Origin: Arcanobacterium haemolyticum DSM 20595
Lineage (GTDB): Bacteria; Actinomycetota; Actinomycetes; Actinomycetales; Actinomycetaceae
DNA: 64,000 nt
Reading direction: 5' to 3'
Assembly: GCF_000092365.1 (NCBI RefSeq)
Contig: NC_014218.1
Coordinates: 744,001-808,000 of the forward strand
Each line of letters opens with the position of its first letter. The stretch's first letter is position 1. The position numbers and the translations under genes are program-made. Under the pieces are notes generated by a model. That model saw nothing but the letters and a program-made list of their open reading frames with translations. It searched no databases and had not been told where the DNA came from. Of this stretch, positions 26,404-37,200 are shown one piece after another.

Positions 26404-27755
26404 TGAAGTTCCATTTGATTGGCGTTGGCGGTGCTGGCATGAATGTGGTGGCGCGATTGTTAATCGCAGAAGGCCACACTGTGTCTGGATCGGATCGGGA
26501 TTCTTCTGATGTGTTGGATGAACTGGCAGAACTGGGTGTTGAGACCTTCGTGGGGCATGATGCACGGCACGTGCCAGCGGATGCGATTGTGGTTCGTTCT
26601 TCTGCAATTAAGCCGGTTAATCCGGAGTATGCCGTGGCGATTGAACGTGGGCAAGACATCTGGCATCGTTCGCAGGCGTTGGCATTTGCGGCGGGGGAGC
26701 GCGATTTTATTGCGGTTGCGGGTGCTCACGGGAAAACCTCAACATCAGGCATGATTTCGGTGGCGTTGGATACGCTGGATGCTGATCCATCGCGTGCGAT
26801 TGGCGGCCATTTGGCTGGCGGGTTGCCTGGTGGTTACTTGGGTTCAGGTTCGATGCTGGTTGCTGAAGCTGACGAATCTGATGGTTCGTTCCTCAACTAT
26901 CGTCCGCGTATTGCTTTAGTGACGAACGTGGAACCGGATCATTTGGATCATTATGGATCGGCTGAGGCGTTCGATCAGGCGTTTGTTGATTTCGCCGGCA
27001 AGATTGTTCCTGGGGGATTGCTTGTGTGCTGTACGGATGATCCGGGGGCGGCGCGTTTGGCAGAGGCTGCTCAGGTGCACGGCGTGCGTATCGCAACCTA
27101 CGGCATGAAACCGATGCCAGGAGATCACACAATGATTTCTGGTGTGGTTTCTGGCGCGAATGGAGTCGAGGCTCATGTTCGCCGTGGAGATCAGGAGGCA
27201 CACATACGTCTTTCTGTGCATGGAACCCACATGCTGATGAATGCCGTGGGAGCGTGGATCGTGTGCTGTGATCTTGGTTTTGACGCTGCAGAGTCTGCTA
27301 GCGCGCTAGCGTCTTTTACTGGAACCGGGCGTAGGTTTGAGTTGCGTGGTGAAGTCAACGGTGTGCGTGTTATTGACGATTACGCTCACCACCCAACAGA
27401 AGTTGAAGCCACGTTGAGAACAGCGCGTTCAGTCACAACTGGCCGTGTGAAAGTGGTGTTTCAACCTCACTTGTATTCCCGTACTCGTCATTTTGCGCGG
27501 GCTTTTGCCGATGCACTCGATACGGCTGACGATATCATCGTGACCTCGGTGTATGCGGCGCGTGAAGTCCCTAACGATGGGGTAGAAGGTGATGCGATTG
27601 TGGCGCATTCTCATAAAGCACGCTACATTCCGGACATGATTGACGCTGCATGCGCTATCGCGGCAGATTCCAACCCGGGTGATCTGATTATGACCATGGG
27701 GGCTGGAAGCATCACAACTGTGGCCCCTGTGATTGTGAAAGAATTAGCACAATGA
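26403..27755 (+). CDS. murC: UDP-MurNAc--L-alanine ligase MurC
   Basis: Adds L-Ala to UDP-MurNAc, the first stem-peptide residue. The 450 residues show GVGGAGMNVVARLL at the N-terminus, the DRDSSDV turn, P-loop AGAHGKTSTSGM, ADESDGSF, VTNVEPDHLDHY, DDYAHHPTEVEATL and FQPHLYSRT. Either the GTG at 26400, overlapping the murG stop by 4 bases, or the ATG at 26403 may be used. It overlaps ftsQ by 4 bases. Confidence 0.95.
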   Translation: MKFHLIGVGGAGMNVVARLLIAEGHTVSGSDRDSSDVLDELAELGVETFVGHDARHVPADAIVVRSSAIKPVNPEYAVAIERGQDIWHRSQALAFAAGERDFIAVAGAHGKTSTSGMISVALDTLDADPSRAIGGHLAGGLPGGYLGSGSMLVAEADESDGSFLNYRPRIALVTNVEPDHLDHYGSAEAFDQAFVDFAGKIVPGGLLVCCTDDPGAARLAEAAQVHGVRIATYGMKPMPGDHTMISGVVSGANGVEAHVRRGDQEAHIRLSVHGTHMLMNAVGAWIVCCDLGFDAAESASALASFTGTGRRFELRGEVNGVRVIDDYAHHPTEVEATLRTARSVTTGRVKVVFQPHLYSRTRHFARAFADALDTADDIIVTSVYAAREVPNDGVEGDAIVAHSHKARYIPDMIDAACAIAADSNPGDLIMTMGAGSITTVAPVIVKELAQ

Positions 27756-28729
27756 GAACACCGGGCAGGCCGCGTAAACCTACATCTCTCCAATCAAGTA
27801 CGCCGGCTACGCGTACGCATGGAGGCGAAGGGAAACAGTATGTGATCCCAGATCGCAGGCAAGATTTTGTGCCAACAGCCCCTGTTGATCCGCTCGATTT
27901 TCCAGATGATTATGATGATTATGCGGAATCGTGTGTTCTTGAAGAAGAACCTCAGCGGGGTCAAGAAGTACCTGAACGTCCGGTTCTAGCGCCTGTGCAG
28001 CTCAGCGAACGCCGCCAAGAACGGCGTGCGGAACGGCGCAAGATTTGGGCGAAACGCGGCTTGATCGGGCTGGGAAGCCTTATGAGCACAGTATTTGTTA
28101 TCTGGCTGATCATGCTGTCACCATTGTTTCGATACGAATTCGTATCTTCAGACATTCAAGGCCTGTCAGCTGATTCCATCGTTGATCGAACAAAGCTCGG
28201 AGAAGCGCTAAAAAAACACAATGGGGAACAGGTTTTCTTTTTTGATGACAAGGCGCTGAAAAGCGATATAAAGAAGGCAGTGCCGGAAGTTGCCGATATT
28301 TCGTCGTCGTACTCATTCCCAAGCTCGCGTACGTTCACTGTAACGGAACATGTTCCTGTTGCGTGCGTAGTGAAGAAGGACGTGTGTGAAGCCGTGGCAA
28401 AAGATGGAACTGTACTCACTGTGCCTGCTGATAAACTCGCTACTTTGCCAAAGATTTCAGACTTCCCAGAGGGAATCGATCGTGAATCTGCCCTGACGTA
28501 CATGTTGGGTACACTTGATGCGTTACCTGCCAACATACGTTCAACTGTGTCTCAAATCACTATTGATAGGCATAAGATGATTTCCCTGAATTTAGCGGGC
28601 GGCAAGTCTGTTATGTGGGGGAAAGCAGAGGAAAATGCTCGAAAAGCGAAGATTCTGGCGATTCTTGTTGCTCAAGACGTCAAAGCCATCGATCTGTCCG
28701 TACCGGGATCTCCAGTGACAAGCAACTAA
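27752..28729 (+). CDS. ftsQ: Cell division protein FtsQ (DivIB)
   Basis: A bitopic divisome scaffold linking early and late division proteins. The 325 residues have a long, disordered, charged cytoplasmic region (about 1-100; ERRQERRAERRK just before the membrane), a transmembrane helix (about 104-127), a POTRA domain (about 131-200; YEFVSSDIQGL) and a FtsQ/DivIB beta domain ending in LSVPGSPVTSN. It overlaps murC by 4 bases and is followed by a 119-base gap before ftsZ, which may hold an ftsZ promoter. Confidence 0.9.
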   Translation: MRTPGRPRKPTSLQSSTPATRTHGGEGKQYVIPDRRQDFVPTAPVDPLDFPDDYDDYAESCVLEEEPQRGQEVPERPVLAPVQLSERRQERRAERRKIWAKRGLIGLGSLMSTVFVIWLIMLSPLFRYEFVSSDIQGLSADSIVDRTKLGEALKKHNGEQVFFFDDKALKSDIKKAVPEVADISSSYSFPSSRTFTVTEHVPVACVVKKDVCEAVAKDGTVLTVPADKLATLPKISDFPEGIDRESALTYMLGTLDALPANIRSTVSQITIDRHKMISLNLAGGKSVMWGKAEENARKAKILAILVAQDVKAIDLSVPGSPVTSN

Positions 28730-28848
28730 TTTAGCAACACGCCCCTTAAATTCTTGCAAGATGCGTCAGTTTTCTCTACCTTTTCCGCGAGGTTGGAATC
28801 ATAAAACTTCAAGTTCTACTTGAGGCTTTTGAAAGGTAGACAAAAGAC

Positions 28849-30066
28849 ATGTTCAGTAGCAATGCAAACATCAAAGTTGTTGGTGTTGGTGGCGGCGGTG
28901 TTAACGCTGTTGATCGCATGGTTCAAGATGGGCTCGGTGGGGTCGATTTCATTGCGGTTAACACCGATAATCAGAGCTTGGCAAAGTCGGAAGCGGAAAC
29001 AAAGCTCGATATCGGCCGCGAAGTGTCGAACGGTCTTGGCGCTGGCGCTGATCCAACAGTTGGACGCCGCGCAGCTGAAGAAAACGCCGAAACGATTCAG
29101 GAAACCCTGAAAGATGCAGATATGGTATTCGTGACCGCCGGCGAAGGCGGCGGAACGGGTACTGGTGCAGCCCCAGTGGTTGCTCAGATTGCTCGCGATC
29201 TCGGCGCTCTGACAATCGGCGTTGTTACACGCCCATTCACTTTCGAAGGCCGCCAGCGCGCAAACAACGCCGAATCCGGCATTGCCGCCCTACGGGAAGC
29301 CGTTGATACGCTGATCGTTATTCCAAATGATCGGCTTCTTCAGGTTTCTGAAGAATCCCTGTCTATCGTCGAAGCCTACCGCTTAGCTGATGAAGTTCTC
29401 CGCTCTGGCGTTCAGGGCATTTCTGATCTCATTACTAAGCCAGGTTTGGTCAATCTTGATTTCGCTGATGTTAAGGCCATCATGAAGGATGCCGGCACCG
29501 CTCTCATGGGTATTGGTGTTGCATCCGGTGAAGATCGCGCCCTGCGTGCTGCTGAAACAGCTATTTCATCCCCACTGCTCGAAGCACGCATCGATGGCGC
29601 TCGTGGCGTCTTGCTGGCCTACACTGTTTCCCAGAGCTTCGGGCTGGCTGAACTTGCCCAGGCATCAGAGATGATTAAGGAATCTGTTGCTGACGATGCC
29701 AACATCATCGTAGGCGTCATGCTTGATGAAAACGTGGGCGATGAAGTCCGCCTCACTGTTATTGCGGCTGGTTTCGATCAGGAAGATGATTACCTTCTTC
29801 CTGCCATGCCTGCTCACAAGCCAGGTGAAGTTCGCGCCAAGCACATGATGTCTGAACAAGCCCCTGTACAACGTGAAGAAGTTGCTCGCCCAACCGTATC
29901 TGGGCATTCTGTTCCAGCAGAGCAGGAACCTGTTGCCCCTGTCCAGCCAGTTGCTCCAGTTCAAGAAGCACCAACATCTCTTGATGTTCCCCCAACACTT
30001 GAAGATGAAAAATACAACCGCCGCCCAGATCTAGACATCCCAGATTTCTTGGTCAACGGTAACTGA
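28849..30066 (+). CDS. ftsZ: Cell division GTPase FtsZ
   Basis: A tubulin-like GTPase that builds the Z-ring. Of 405 residues, the N-terminal [13 protein letters not shown], tubulin signature [10 protein letters not shown] (about 100-109), NDRLL and the T7 catalytic loop [11 protein letters not shown] are intact. A Pro/Glu/Val-rich linker (about 325-390) leads to the C-terminal peptide [15 protein letters not shown] that should bind SepF. A strong hairpin follows the stop. Confidence 0.97.
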   Translation: MFSSNANIKVVGVGGGGVNAVDRMVQDGLGGVDFIAVNTDNQSLAKSEAETKLDIGREVSNGLGAGADPTVGRRAAEENAETIQETLKDADMVFVTAGEGGGTGTGAAPVVAQIARDLGALTIGVVTRPFTFEGRQRANNAESGIAALREAVDTLIVIPNDRLLQVSEESLSIVEAYRLADEVLRSGVQGISDLITKPGLVNLDFADVKAIMKDAGTALMGIGVASGEDRALRAAETAISSPLLEARIDGARGVLLAYTVSQSFGLAELAQASEMIKESVADDANIIVGVMLDENVGDEVRLTVIAAGFDQEDDYLLPAMPAHKPGEVRAKHMMSEQAPVQREEVARPTVSGHSVPAEQEPVAPVQPVAPVQEAPTSLDVPPTLEDEKYNRRPDLDIPDFLVNGN

Positions 30067-30090
30067 GTTATCTTTTTCATCCAACCTTTC

Positions 30091-30123
30091 GCGGAGGCTG
30101 TGCCATTATGGCCCAGCCTCCGC
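30091..30123 (+). terminator. Hairpin after ftsZ
   Basis: GCGGAGGCTG pairs perfectly with CAGCCTCCGC, and GCCA/TGGC extends the stem inside with one mismatch. The downstream T-run is weak, so it may attenuate rather than stop transcription into pgeF. Confidence 0.7.
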
Positions 30124-30149
30124 TTGGCATCTACTAGAAAGGGAATGGA

Positions 30150-30920
30150 ATGTTAGAACAGATTACGCCGGAAGTGGCATGCGGATTTACTACTGTTAAC
30201 GGTGGAGTGTCCGAAGGGGTATATGCTAGCGCTAATCTTGGTTTTCACGTGGGGGATTCTGAATCTCACGTAGCATCTAATCGCCAGATACTCGAACGCG
30301 TTCTAGGCGTTCCAGTGGTCTGGATGGATCAGGTTCATGGCGTTGAGATAGTGAACGTTAAGTCAGAGGTAATGAGGCGCGATGAGCATGGAAGCTTGAG
30401 TGTTGGCACCGCGGATGGGATGATTCTTGACTACTCGAATGCTCCGGAAACAGGCCTAGCGTTAGCAGTTATGGTGGCTGATTGTGTACCCATCCTCATT
30501 GTTGACCGCGTACAGAACCATGCTGGCGTGTTCCATATGGGACGCGCTGGAATGGAACAAGGGACGATGCGGCACGCCATAGCTCGGTTTCTTGAATTGG
30601 GCTCACATCCTGAAAATCTTCACGTTCTCATGGGGCCGCACATATGCGGCAAATGCTATGAAGTTTCGCTAGGCGTATACGAGGCCAGTCCAATGGAAGC
30701 ACGTTGCGTAACCCGATGGGGAACTCGTGGAATCGACGTCGTTGCAGGTGGGCGTGTGCAAGCTACAGCGTATAATGTTGAAGTGTCCGTAAGTAGTGAG
30801 TGTACCTACGAACATGACCTGTTTTACTCACATAGGCGAGCTACTCATGAGGGGGTAACAACGGGACGTTTTGCTGGTATCGCGTGCATCAAACCAAGCA
30901 ACACACCCGTTAAATACTAG
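30150..30920 (+). CDS. pgeF: Peptidoglycan editing factor PgeF (YfiH, laccase-domain)
   Basis: A 256-residue protein of the YfiH/CNF1-like fold. Members correct misincorporated stem residues in UDP-MurNAc precursors, and some show purine nucleosidase or polyphenol oxidase activity. The conserved zinc ligands are visible: His in WMDQVHGVEIV, Cys in VADCVPILIVD, His in HMGRAG, plus GPHICGKCYEVS. The usual location between ftsZ and sepF is kept. The start follows AGAAAGGGAATGGA. Confidence 0.88.
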   Translation: MLEQITPEVACGFTTVNGGVSEGVYASANLGFHVGDSESHVASNRQILERVLGVPVVWMDQVHGVEIVNVKSEVMRRDEHGSLSVGTADGMILDYSNAPETGLALAVMVADCVPILIVDRVQNHAGVFHMGRAGMEQGTMRHAIARFLELGSHPENLHVLMGPHICGKCYEVSLGVYEASPMEARCVTRWGTRGIDVVAGGRVQATAYNVEVSVSSECTYEHDLFYSHRRATHEGVTTGRFAGIACIKPSNTPVKY

Positions 30921-30977
30921 GATTTTCTAGGCATAGCGCATAGTTTTAAGACAGGTTATTGACCAAAGGAGAGAGTA

Positions 30978-31388
30978 ATGGGAATTTTTGATCGGATTGC
31001 CGCAAAGGCAACGCCTTATGAAGACGACGCCGAATACGAAACCTACGATCAGTACAGTGATGAAAACTATTATGAAGATGAAACAGAGGTAGCTCCCTTG
31101 CATTCGATTCCATCGATGCCTGAAGTTGCGCGTATCGTCACTGTGTGGGTATCTGATTTCAAGGATGTTAAGGACTTTGCCACGGAATACCGTCAAGGTT
31201 TGCCAGTTATCCTCAACCTCTCCGATGCTACGAACGATGATCGTAAGCGGATCGTCGATTTCGCGCTTGGACTTGTGTTCGGTTTGGAAGGTGCGTTCTC
31301 TCGCATTTCTGAAGACGTTTTCTTGCTTACTCCGCACTCTGTCAAGCTAGATGCGATGGGTACGGACGAACCGCATAACTTTGGGTGA
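30978..31388 (+). CDS. sepF: Cell division protein SepF
   Basis: Membrane anchor and Z-ring organiser of Gram-positives; essential in actinobacteria that lack FtsA and ZipA. Of 136 residues, the N-terminal MGIFDRIAAKA forms an amphipathic membrane helix. An acidic Tyr/Asp/Glu linker follows, then the SepF core (about 52-130; GLPVILNLSDATNDDRKRIVDF and GLEGAFSRISEDVFLLTP). GGAGAGAGTA precedes the ATG. It overlaps the yggT start region. Confidence 0.95.
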   Translation: MGIFDRIAAKATPYEDDAEYETYDQYSDENYYEDETEVAPLHSIPSMPEVARIVTVWVSDFKDVKDFATEYRQGLPVILNLSDATNDDRKRIVDFALGLVFGLEGAFSRISEDVFLLTPHSVKLDAMGTDEPHNFG

Positions 31389-31390
31389 TA

Positions 31391-31684
31391 ATGGCGTTTA
31401 TTCTCTATCCAATTATTTGGGCGTGTAGTTTATATACATTCGTTCTGCTCGCCCGCGTCGTGGTAGATCTTGTGTTGTCGGTCATGCGTGATTGGCGACC
31501 TGCTGGTGCGGCTGTTGTGATCATTAATGTGGTTTATGTGCTCACTGATCCACCACTGCGAATAATTAACAGGTATATCCCTCCATTGCGCCTTGGTGGC
31601 GTGGCGTTGGATCTTGGGTTTATTGTGCTCTTTATCGGGGTGCGTATGCTTCAAAATCTGGCGATTGTTCTCTTACAGGTCTAA
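31391..31684 (+). CDS. YggT-family membrane protein
   Basis: A 97-residue two-helix membrane protein (about 3-28 and 70-95) with RDWRPAG and a TDPPLRIINRYIPPLRLGG-type loop between the helices, the hallmark of YggT. The family sits next to sepF and divIVA in most actinobacteria and Firmicutes; a division-related role is inferred. The GTG at 31385, overlapping the sepF stop, is an alternative start. Confidence 0.88.
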   Translation: MAFILYPIIWACSLYTFVLLARVVVDLVLSVMRDWRPAGAAVVIINVVYVLTDPPLRIINRYIPPLRLGGVALDLGFIVLFIGVRMLQNLAIVLLQV

Positions 31685-31855
31685 AATCGCGCAATTTGGC
31701 GGGTTTACGATGAATTACCAGTTGACGGTAGGGCTTTAGTCCTATGGAAAATACTGCAATATCTCATTTTAATTACACTCTCACTGCAATCCTCTAGTAA
31801 TCTATCGGGTAGGTACTCAATTCGGAGTACAAGAAACTTTTTAACGAGGTGAAAA

Positions 31856-32434
31856 ATGGCTCAGCTCACTGAACAAGATGTCGTAAACAAGCAGTTCAAG
31901 GAGCCCGCTTCCATCGCGGAAGGCTATGATCAGGACGATGTCGATTTCTTCTTGGATGAAGTCGCTGAGACTATCGCAAAGCTTACCGCTGAAAAGACTG
32001 AGCTTGAAGAAAAGCTCGCTCGTGCAGAAGCTCGCGTAACTGAATTGGAGAACGCTCAAGGTATCGCTGGGCCACAGGCTTCGGCAGTTGCACCTTCCGA
32101 TCCTGCTTCTACCACATCTTTCGCGTCCGTTGGTGATAACGAAGCCTTCCAAGCAACGTCCGTTTTGGCAATGGCCAAGCAGTTGCACGATAAGTTCGTT
32201 GCAGATGGCAAGGCAGAAAACGAACGCCTGATCGCTGAAGGTGAAGCTGAGAAAGTTCGTATCGTCACCGAGGCTGAGGACATTCACAACCGTACACTCA
32301 CCAAGCTGGAAGAAGAGCGTTCGCTCATCGAACGCAAGATTGCAGAACTTCGCGATTTCGAACGCGATTACCGTACTCGTCTCAAGAGCTACCTCGAATC
32401 CCTCCTCCACAACGTGGATTCGAACCAGCAGTAA
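31856..32434 (+). CDS. divIVA: Polar growth / division protein DivIVA (Wag31)
   Basis: A coiled-coil scaffold that marks negatively curved membrane at poles and septa. The 192 residues start with the membrane-binding segment QFKEPASIAEGYDQDDVDFFLDEV (read in two parts, about 12-35). Coiled coil 1 (about 36-70), an Ala/Pro/Ser linker, and a long second coiled coil (about 100-190; KAENERLIAEGEAEKVRI, EERSLIERKIAELRDFE) follow. It is preceded by a 171-base gap, so it probably has its own promoter, and is followed by a strong terminator. Confidence 0.95.
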   Translation: MAQLTEQDVVNKQFKEPASIAEGYDQDDVDFFLDEVAETIAKLTAEKTELEEKLARAEARVTELENAQGIAGPQASAVAPSDPASTTSFASVGDNEAFQATSVLAMAKQLHDKFVADGKAENERLIAEGEAEKVRIVTEAEDIHNRTLTKLEEERSLIERKIAELRDFERDYRTRLKSYLESLLHNVDSNQQ

Positions 32435-32449
32435 GTTATTCTTGCATAG

Positions 32450-32484
32450 CGATGCCGGCACGTTCCCGTGCCGGCATCGTTGTT
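32450..32484 (+). terminator. Terminator after divIVA
   Basis: A perfect 13-base stem, CGATGCCGGCACG (32450-32462) with its complement (32467-32479), a 4-base loop, and TTGTT following. Confidence 0.85.
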
Positions 32485-32518
32485 ATCGGCCACCGGTAAG
32501 GTTTGGTAGACTTTCCGA

Positions 32519-33007
32519 GTGTCGAAAAAGAATGTGATGTTCGCGGCGATCGTAGCCGCCATTGTTGTTGCCCTTGATCAAGCCTCTAAAGTCTGGGCTT
32601 TGCATGCCTTATCTGGCGGCGAAACAATCCAGATACTTGGAGATGCTCTTAGCTTGCGGCTCTCATTCAACCCAGGTGCTGCCTTTTCTTTCTTAGAAGA
32701 CTCTACATGGGTGTTCACAATTGTTGCGTCTCTCTTCGTGGTGGGTGTGCCGTTCTTGATTCGTAAGGTTCACACCCGTTCGCTCCTTGTAGCTGGCGCT
32801 GTTATATGGGGCGGAGCACTAGGTAACCTCATTGATCGATTATTTAGAGCGCCAGGTTTTCCTAACGGTCACGTTGTTGATTTCATCAAATATTCTGATT
32901 GGTTTATTGGAAACGTGGCAGATATTGCGCTGGTGATCGGTGTGGTTGTCATGCTGATCATCGAATTGTGTACTCCGGAAGCGCGAACTGTGGAGGAGGA
33001 AAAGTAA
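32519..33007 (+). CDS. lspA: Lipoprotein signal peptidase LspA
   Basis: An integral membrane aspartic peptidase that cleaves signal peptides before the lipid-modified Cys of lipoproteins. The 162 residues have four transmembrane helices, the conserved FNPGAAFSF, catalytic Asp in [19 protein letters not shown], and the second catalytic Asp in [10 protein letters not shown]. The GTG start lacks a strong RBS. Its last base is the first base of the rluD ATG. Substrates in this window would include MglB, ZnuA and the 55832 lipoprotein. Confidence 0.95.
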   Translation: MSKKNVMFAAIVAAIVVALDQASKVWALHALSGGETIQILGDALSLRLSFNPGAAFSFLEDSTWVFTIVASLFVVGVPFLIRKVHTRSLLVAGAVIWGGALGNLIDRLFRAPGFPNGHVVDFIKYSDWFIGNVADIALVIGVVVMLIIELCTPEARTVEEEK

Positions 33008-33927
33008 TGAATTCCTACTTCATCCCAGATGGCTTCGCGGGAGATCGGTTGGATGCTGCGCTCGCTAAAATGACTGGGCTTTCTCGGTCACGGATTGCCG
33101 ACCTGATTGCATCTGGCGATGTCTACCTTGACGGGGTGATCCCAGGAAAGTCTGATCGAGTGAACGCGGGTGCTATGGTGATGATTAATATTCCTGCACC
33201 GGCATCGGTTGAACCTGAGCTCACCCCAGTAGAAGGAATGGGGGTGCTCTACGAAGATGATGACATCATTGTGGTAGACAAGCCAGTAGGCGTTGCCGCC
33301 CACGCATCACAAAACTTCGAAGGCCCTAATGTTCTGGGCGCTTTGCTTGCAGCCGGGGTCCGGCTCACTACATCAGGCCCGCAAGAACGTATGGGTATCG
33401 TTCACCGGCTTGATGTTGGTACCACAGGCGCCATGGTTGTTGCGAAGTCCGAATTGGCATACACGATGCTTAAACGCGCTTTCCGTGATCGCACAGTTAC
33501 CAAGATTTATCATGCACTTGTGCAAGGGCATCCAGATCCAATGAACGGCACGGTGGAAGCACCGATTGGGCGCGATCACCGGCATCAGTGGAAGATGGGA
33601 GTGCGTGCAGACGGCAAGCATTCAGTGACTCACTATGACACGATCGAAGCTATGGCCGGTGCTAGCCTTCTAGAAGTCCACTTAGAAACCGGGCGTACTC
33701 ACCAGATTCGTGTTCATATGAGCGCATTACGGCACCCGTGTGTGGGAGACGACATGTACGGTGCTGATCCGCGGCTCTCTGCGAAACTTGGGTTGGAGCG
33801 TCAGTGGTTACATGCAGTTCGGTTAGGGTTCGACCATCCACGAACAGGCCACTATATTGAGGTGGAATCGGCGTATCCGGCAGATCTGCAGCATGCACTC
33901 GATACGATGCGAGACGGAATCCTATGA
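33007..33927 (+). CDS. RluD-family 23S rRNA pseudouridine synthase
   Basis: A 306-residue RluA/RluD-type enzyme. An N-terminal S4 RNA-binding domain (about 12-60; [19 protein letters not shown]) is followed by the catalytic domain with Asp136 in [20 protein letters not shown] and [12 protein letters not shown] are family motifs. GAGGAGGAAAAG precedes the ATG, which overlaps the lspA stop by one base. The frame is open further upstream inside lspA, but that is not coding. lspA-rluD adjacency is common. The target site is inferred from the family. Confidence 0.93.
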   Translation: MNSYFIPDGFAGDRLDAALAKMTGLSRSRIADLIASGDVYLDGVIPGKSDRVNAGAMVMINIPAPASVEPELTPVEGMGVLYEDDDIIVVDKPVGVAAHASQNFEGPNVLGALLAAGVRLTTSGPQERMGIVHRLDVGTTGAMVVAKSELAYTMLKRAFRDRTVTKIYHALVQGHPDPMNGTVEAPIGRDHRHQWKMGVRADGKHSVTHYDTIEAMAGASLLEVHLETGRTHQIRVHMSALRHPCVGDDMYGADPRLSAKLGLERQWLHAVRLGFDHPRTGHYIEVESAYPADLQHALDTMRDGIL

Positions 33928-34167
33928 TCCGCGTAGAACGATTGACCTGGGAATCAGATCTTTCTGTGGCCTATTCTGATGGACGATTTGGCGCAGATTG
34001 CGTTAGAAAAGTTTGGGGACGATCCCGGAGTCACCATCGAACTCTCAGCCCAAGTGCACGCCATCGGCTTCTACGAAAAGCTGGGCTACGTCGTCGTCAA
34101 TCATGAGATCTATCTCGATGCTGGTATCGAACACAAGGATATGTGCCTAAAAATATCCCGTGTGTGA
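33924..34167 (+). pseudogene. Decayed GNAT acetyltransferase (ElaA-like)
   Basis: The start overlaps the rluD stop (ATGA) and encodes [19 protein letters not shown], then a different frame, reachable from an ATG at 33979, encodes the family's C-terminal part: ALEKFGDDPGVTIELSAQ, HAIGFYEKLGYVV, YLDAGIEHKDMCLKI. The latter matches ElaA-type N-acetyltransferases (AQAHLxxFYxxFGF, DGIPHxxM). The central acetyl-CoA-binding region is missing and the two parts are out of frame, so an internal deletion with frame change is the simplest reading. The 62-residue remnant could still be translated but should be inactive. Confidence 0.68.
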
Positions 34168-34222
34168 ATCTCAACGTGGGGTGAACCAGACACGTGTGGG
34201 AGCCAGTCATTAGACTAGGGGC

Positions 34223-37200
34223 ATGGCTGGAAAAAGTTTTGCGCACCTACACGTTCACACTGACTATTCGCTGCTCGATGGAGCCGCAAAAATCAATAAA
34301 CTCGTGGCGGAAGTGGCGCGCCTAGAACAGCCTGCCGTGGCAATCACCGATCACGGCTATCTTTTTGGTGCATACGAAATGTATAAGGCTGCAACCGCAG
34401 CGGGAATCAAGCCCATCATCGGCCTGGAAGCCTACATGACTCCCGGCACATCCCGCTTCGATCAAACACGCCAACTGTGGGGAACTCCAGCGCAACGATC
34501 CGATGATGTTTCCGCGCGTGGTGCTTACACGCACATGACCTTGCTGTCAGAAAATAACACCGGCATGCACAACTTGTTCCGGATGAACTCTCTGGCCTCT
34601 CTAGAAGGACAGATGGGCAAATGGCCACGCATGGATCGTGAGCTTTTGGAAACGTACCACGATGGGCTAATCGGTACTGCTGGTTGCCCATCGGGCGAAA
34701 TCCAAACCAGGCTACGCCTAGGGCAGTGGGATGAAGCGCTCAAAGCCGCAGGTGAACTCCAAGATATCTTTGGCAAAGATAACTTTTATGTTGAAGTGAT
34801 GGATCACGGATTAGACATTGAACGCCGTGTACAAAACGATCTTCTCAAAATTGCGCGCATGATCGGTGCCCCGTTGATTGCCACTAACGATTCGCACTAC
34901 GTCAAGCGTGAAGATCGTGACATCCAGGATGCGATGTTGTGCATCAATTCGGGTTCTACCTTGATGGATCCAGATCGATTCAAATTTGATGGAGATGGCT
35001 ACTACATCAAATCATCGGAAGAAATGCACAGGCAGTTCGAAGATCTTCCAGAAGCAATAGACAACACGCTGGTGGTTGCCGAACGCTGTAACGTTTCGTT
35101 CCAAACTACTGCCGATGGCATCAGCTACATGCCGGAATTCCCAGTGCCGCCTGGTGAAGATGAAACCTCTTGGTTTATCAATCAAGTGGAAGCTGGCCTG
35201 CTCAAACGATACAACGGTACTGTTCCGGCGCATGTTCGAGAACGTGCCGATTATGAAGTAGGGGTTATTACGTCGATGGGCTTCCCAGGCTACTTCCTGG
35301 TGGTGTCCGATTACATCAAGTGGGCAAAGAAGAACGGTATTCGCGTAGGCCCAGGGCGTGGTTCTGGTGCAGGCTCGATGGTGGCGTATGCCCTTGAGAT
35401 TACGCAGTTGGATCCGATCAAGCACGAATTGCTGTTCGAACGATTCTTGAACCCAGAACGCGTCTCCCTTCCTGATATCGATGTGGATTTCGATGATAGG
35501 CGCCGCGATGAAGTAATCAAATACGTGGAAGAAAAGTATGGATCCGATAAGGTAGCTCAGGTTGTCACCTATGGAACCATTAAAACGAAGCAGGCTCTCA
35601 AAGATGCTGCCCGCGTACTTGGTATGCCGTTCCAGATGGGCGATCAGCTCACCAAGGCGTTACCGCCAGATGTTCAGGGCAAGTCGATTGCTGTGAAGGA
35701 TATTTATAATCCGGAAGCGGCTCGCTATAACGAAGCAGGGGAGTTCCGCGAATTTGTTGATTCAAACGCGGAAGCAAAGCGTGTGTTTGATTTTGCTCTT
35801 GGTTTGGAAGGTATGACTCGCCAAACAGGTGTTCACGCCTGCGCCGTCATCATGTCATCCACAGCACTAACTGACGTCATCCCAATCATGAAGCGCCTCC
35901 AAGATGGCGCGATCATTACCCAGTTCGAATACCCACAATGTGAAGAATTGGGCCTGGTCAAGATGGATTTCTTAGGCCTGTCCAACCTCACGGTGATCGA
36001 AGGCGCTCTCACCAATATTCGAAACAACGGTAAAGAAGCGCCGAACATCGATGAAATTCCACTAGATGATGTGGAAACATACGAACTTCTTGCCCGTGCA
36101 GAAACACTCGGTATCTTCCAGCTCGATTCTCCTGGCATGCGCCAACTCCTCAAACAGATGAAGCCAGATACCTTCGCGGATATTTCCGCTGTATCTGCGC
36201 TCTATCGTCCAGGGCCAATGGGCGCAAATTCGCACACCAACTATGCGCTGCGCAAGAATGGGTTACAGGAAAAAACTCCAATCCACCCAGAACTCGCAAC
36301 CGCGCTCGAAGATATTTTGGGTAATACCCACGGCCTGATCGTGTTCCAGGAACAGGTTATGCGTATCGCGCAGAAACTTGCCGGCTTCACGCTTGGGCAA
36401 GCAGATATTCTGCGAAAAGCAATGGGCAAGAAGAAAGCAGATGTTCTGCAAAAGCAGTTCAAGGGCTTCGCCCAGGGCATGCGCGATCATGGCTATTCTG
36501 ACGAATGTATCAACACACTGTGGGATATCCTCGTTCCGTTCGCGCAGTACGCGTTCAACAAGTCCCATTCGGAAGCATACGCACTAGTCACATACCAGAC
36601 CGCCTACCTTAAAGCACACTACCCAAGTGAATACATGGCGTCGTTGCTCACCTCAAACCAAAACAACAAAACGAAGGTGGCAACATATCTGGCCGATACG
36701 CGCCGTATGGGGATCCGTGTCAACGTGCCTGATGTGAACAAATCAATGGACGTATATTCCGCTGTTGGAAACGAAGTTCGAGTGGGCTTGAGCTCCGTAC
36801 GTAACGTGGGCAAAAACGTCGTCGATGGAATTATTGAAACCCGAAAAGAAAAGGGCGAATACACGTCCTTCCAAGACTTCCTGGATAAAGTGCCAGCCGC
36901 TGTTCTCAACAAACGTGCCGTAGAATGCCTGATCAAAGCAGGTGCGTTCGATTCTCTCGGATACTCGCGGCGTGCGCTCGTATCTATCCACGAAGAAGCG
37001 ATTGAAGCTGTCCTACCGGTCAAACGTAACGAAGCCGGCGGGCAATTCGATCTCTTCGGCGGGCTAGGCGAAAATAACCCCATCGCCCAATCATTCAACG
37101 TGGAAATCCCAGACTTACCAGAATGGGACAAGAAAGAAAAACTCAATATCGAACGTGACATGCTCGGACTCTACGTGTCCGATCACCCACTTTCGGGGCT

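Noticed and set aside
32899-33006. 36-codon upstream extension of rluD inside lspA
   Set aside because: The extension lies within lspA codons, and the ATG at 33007 has GAGGAGG and begins at the S4 domain.
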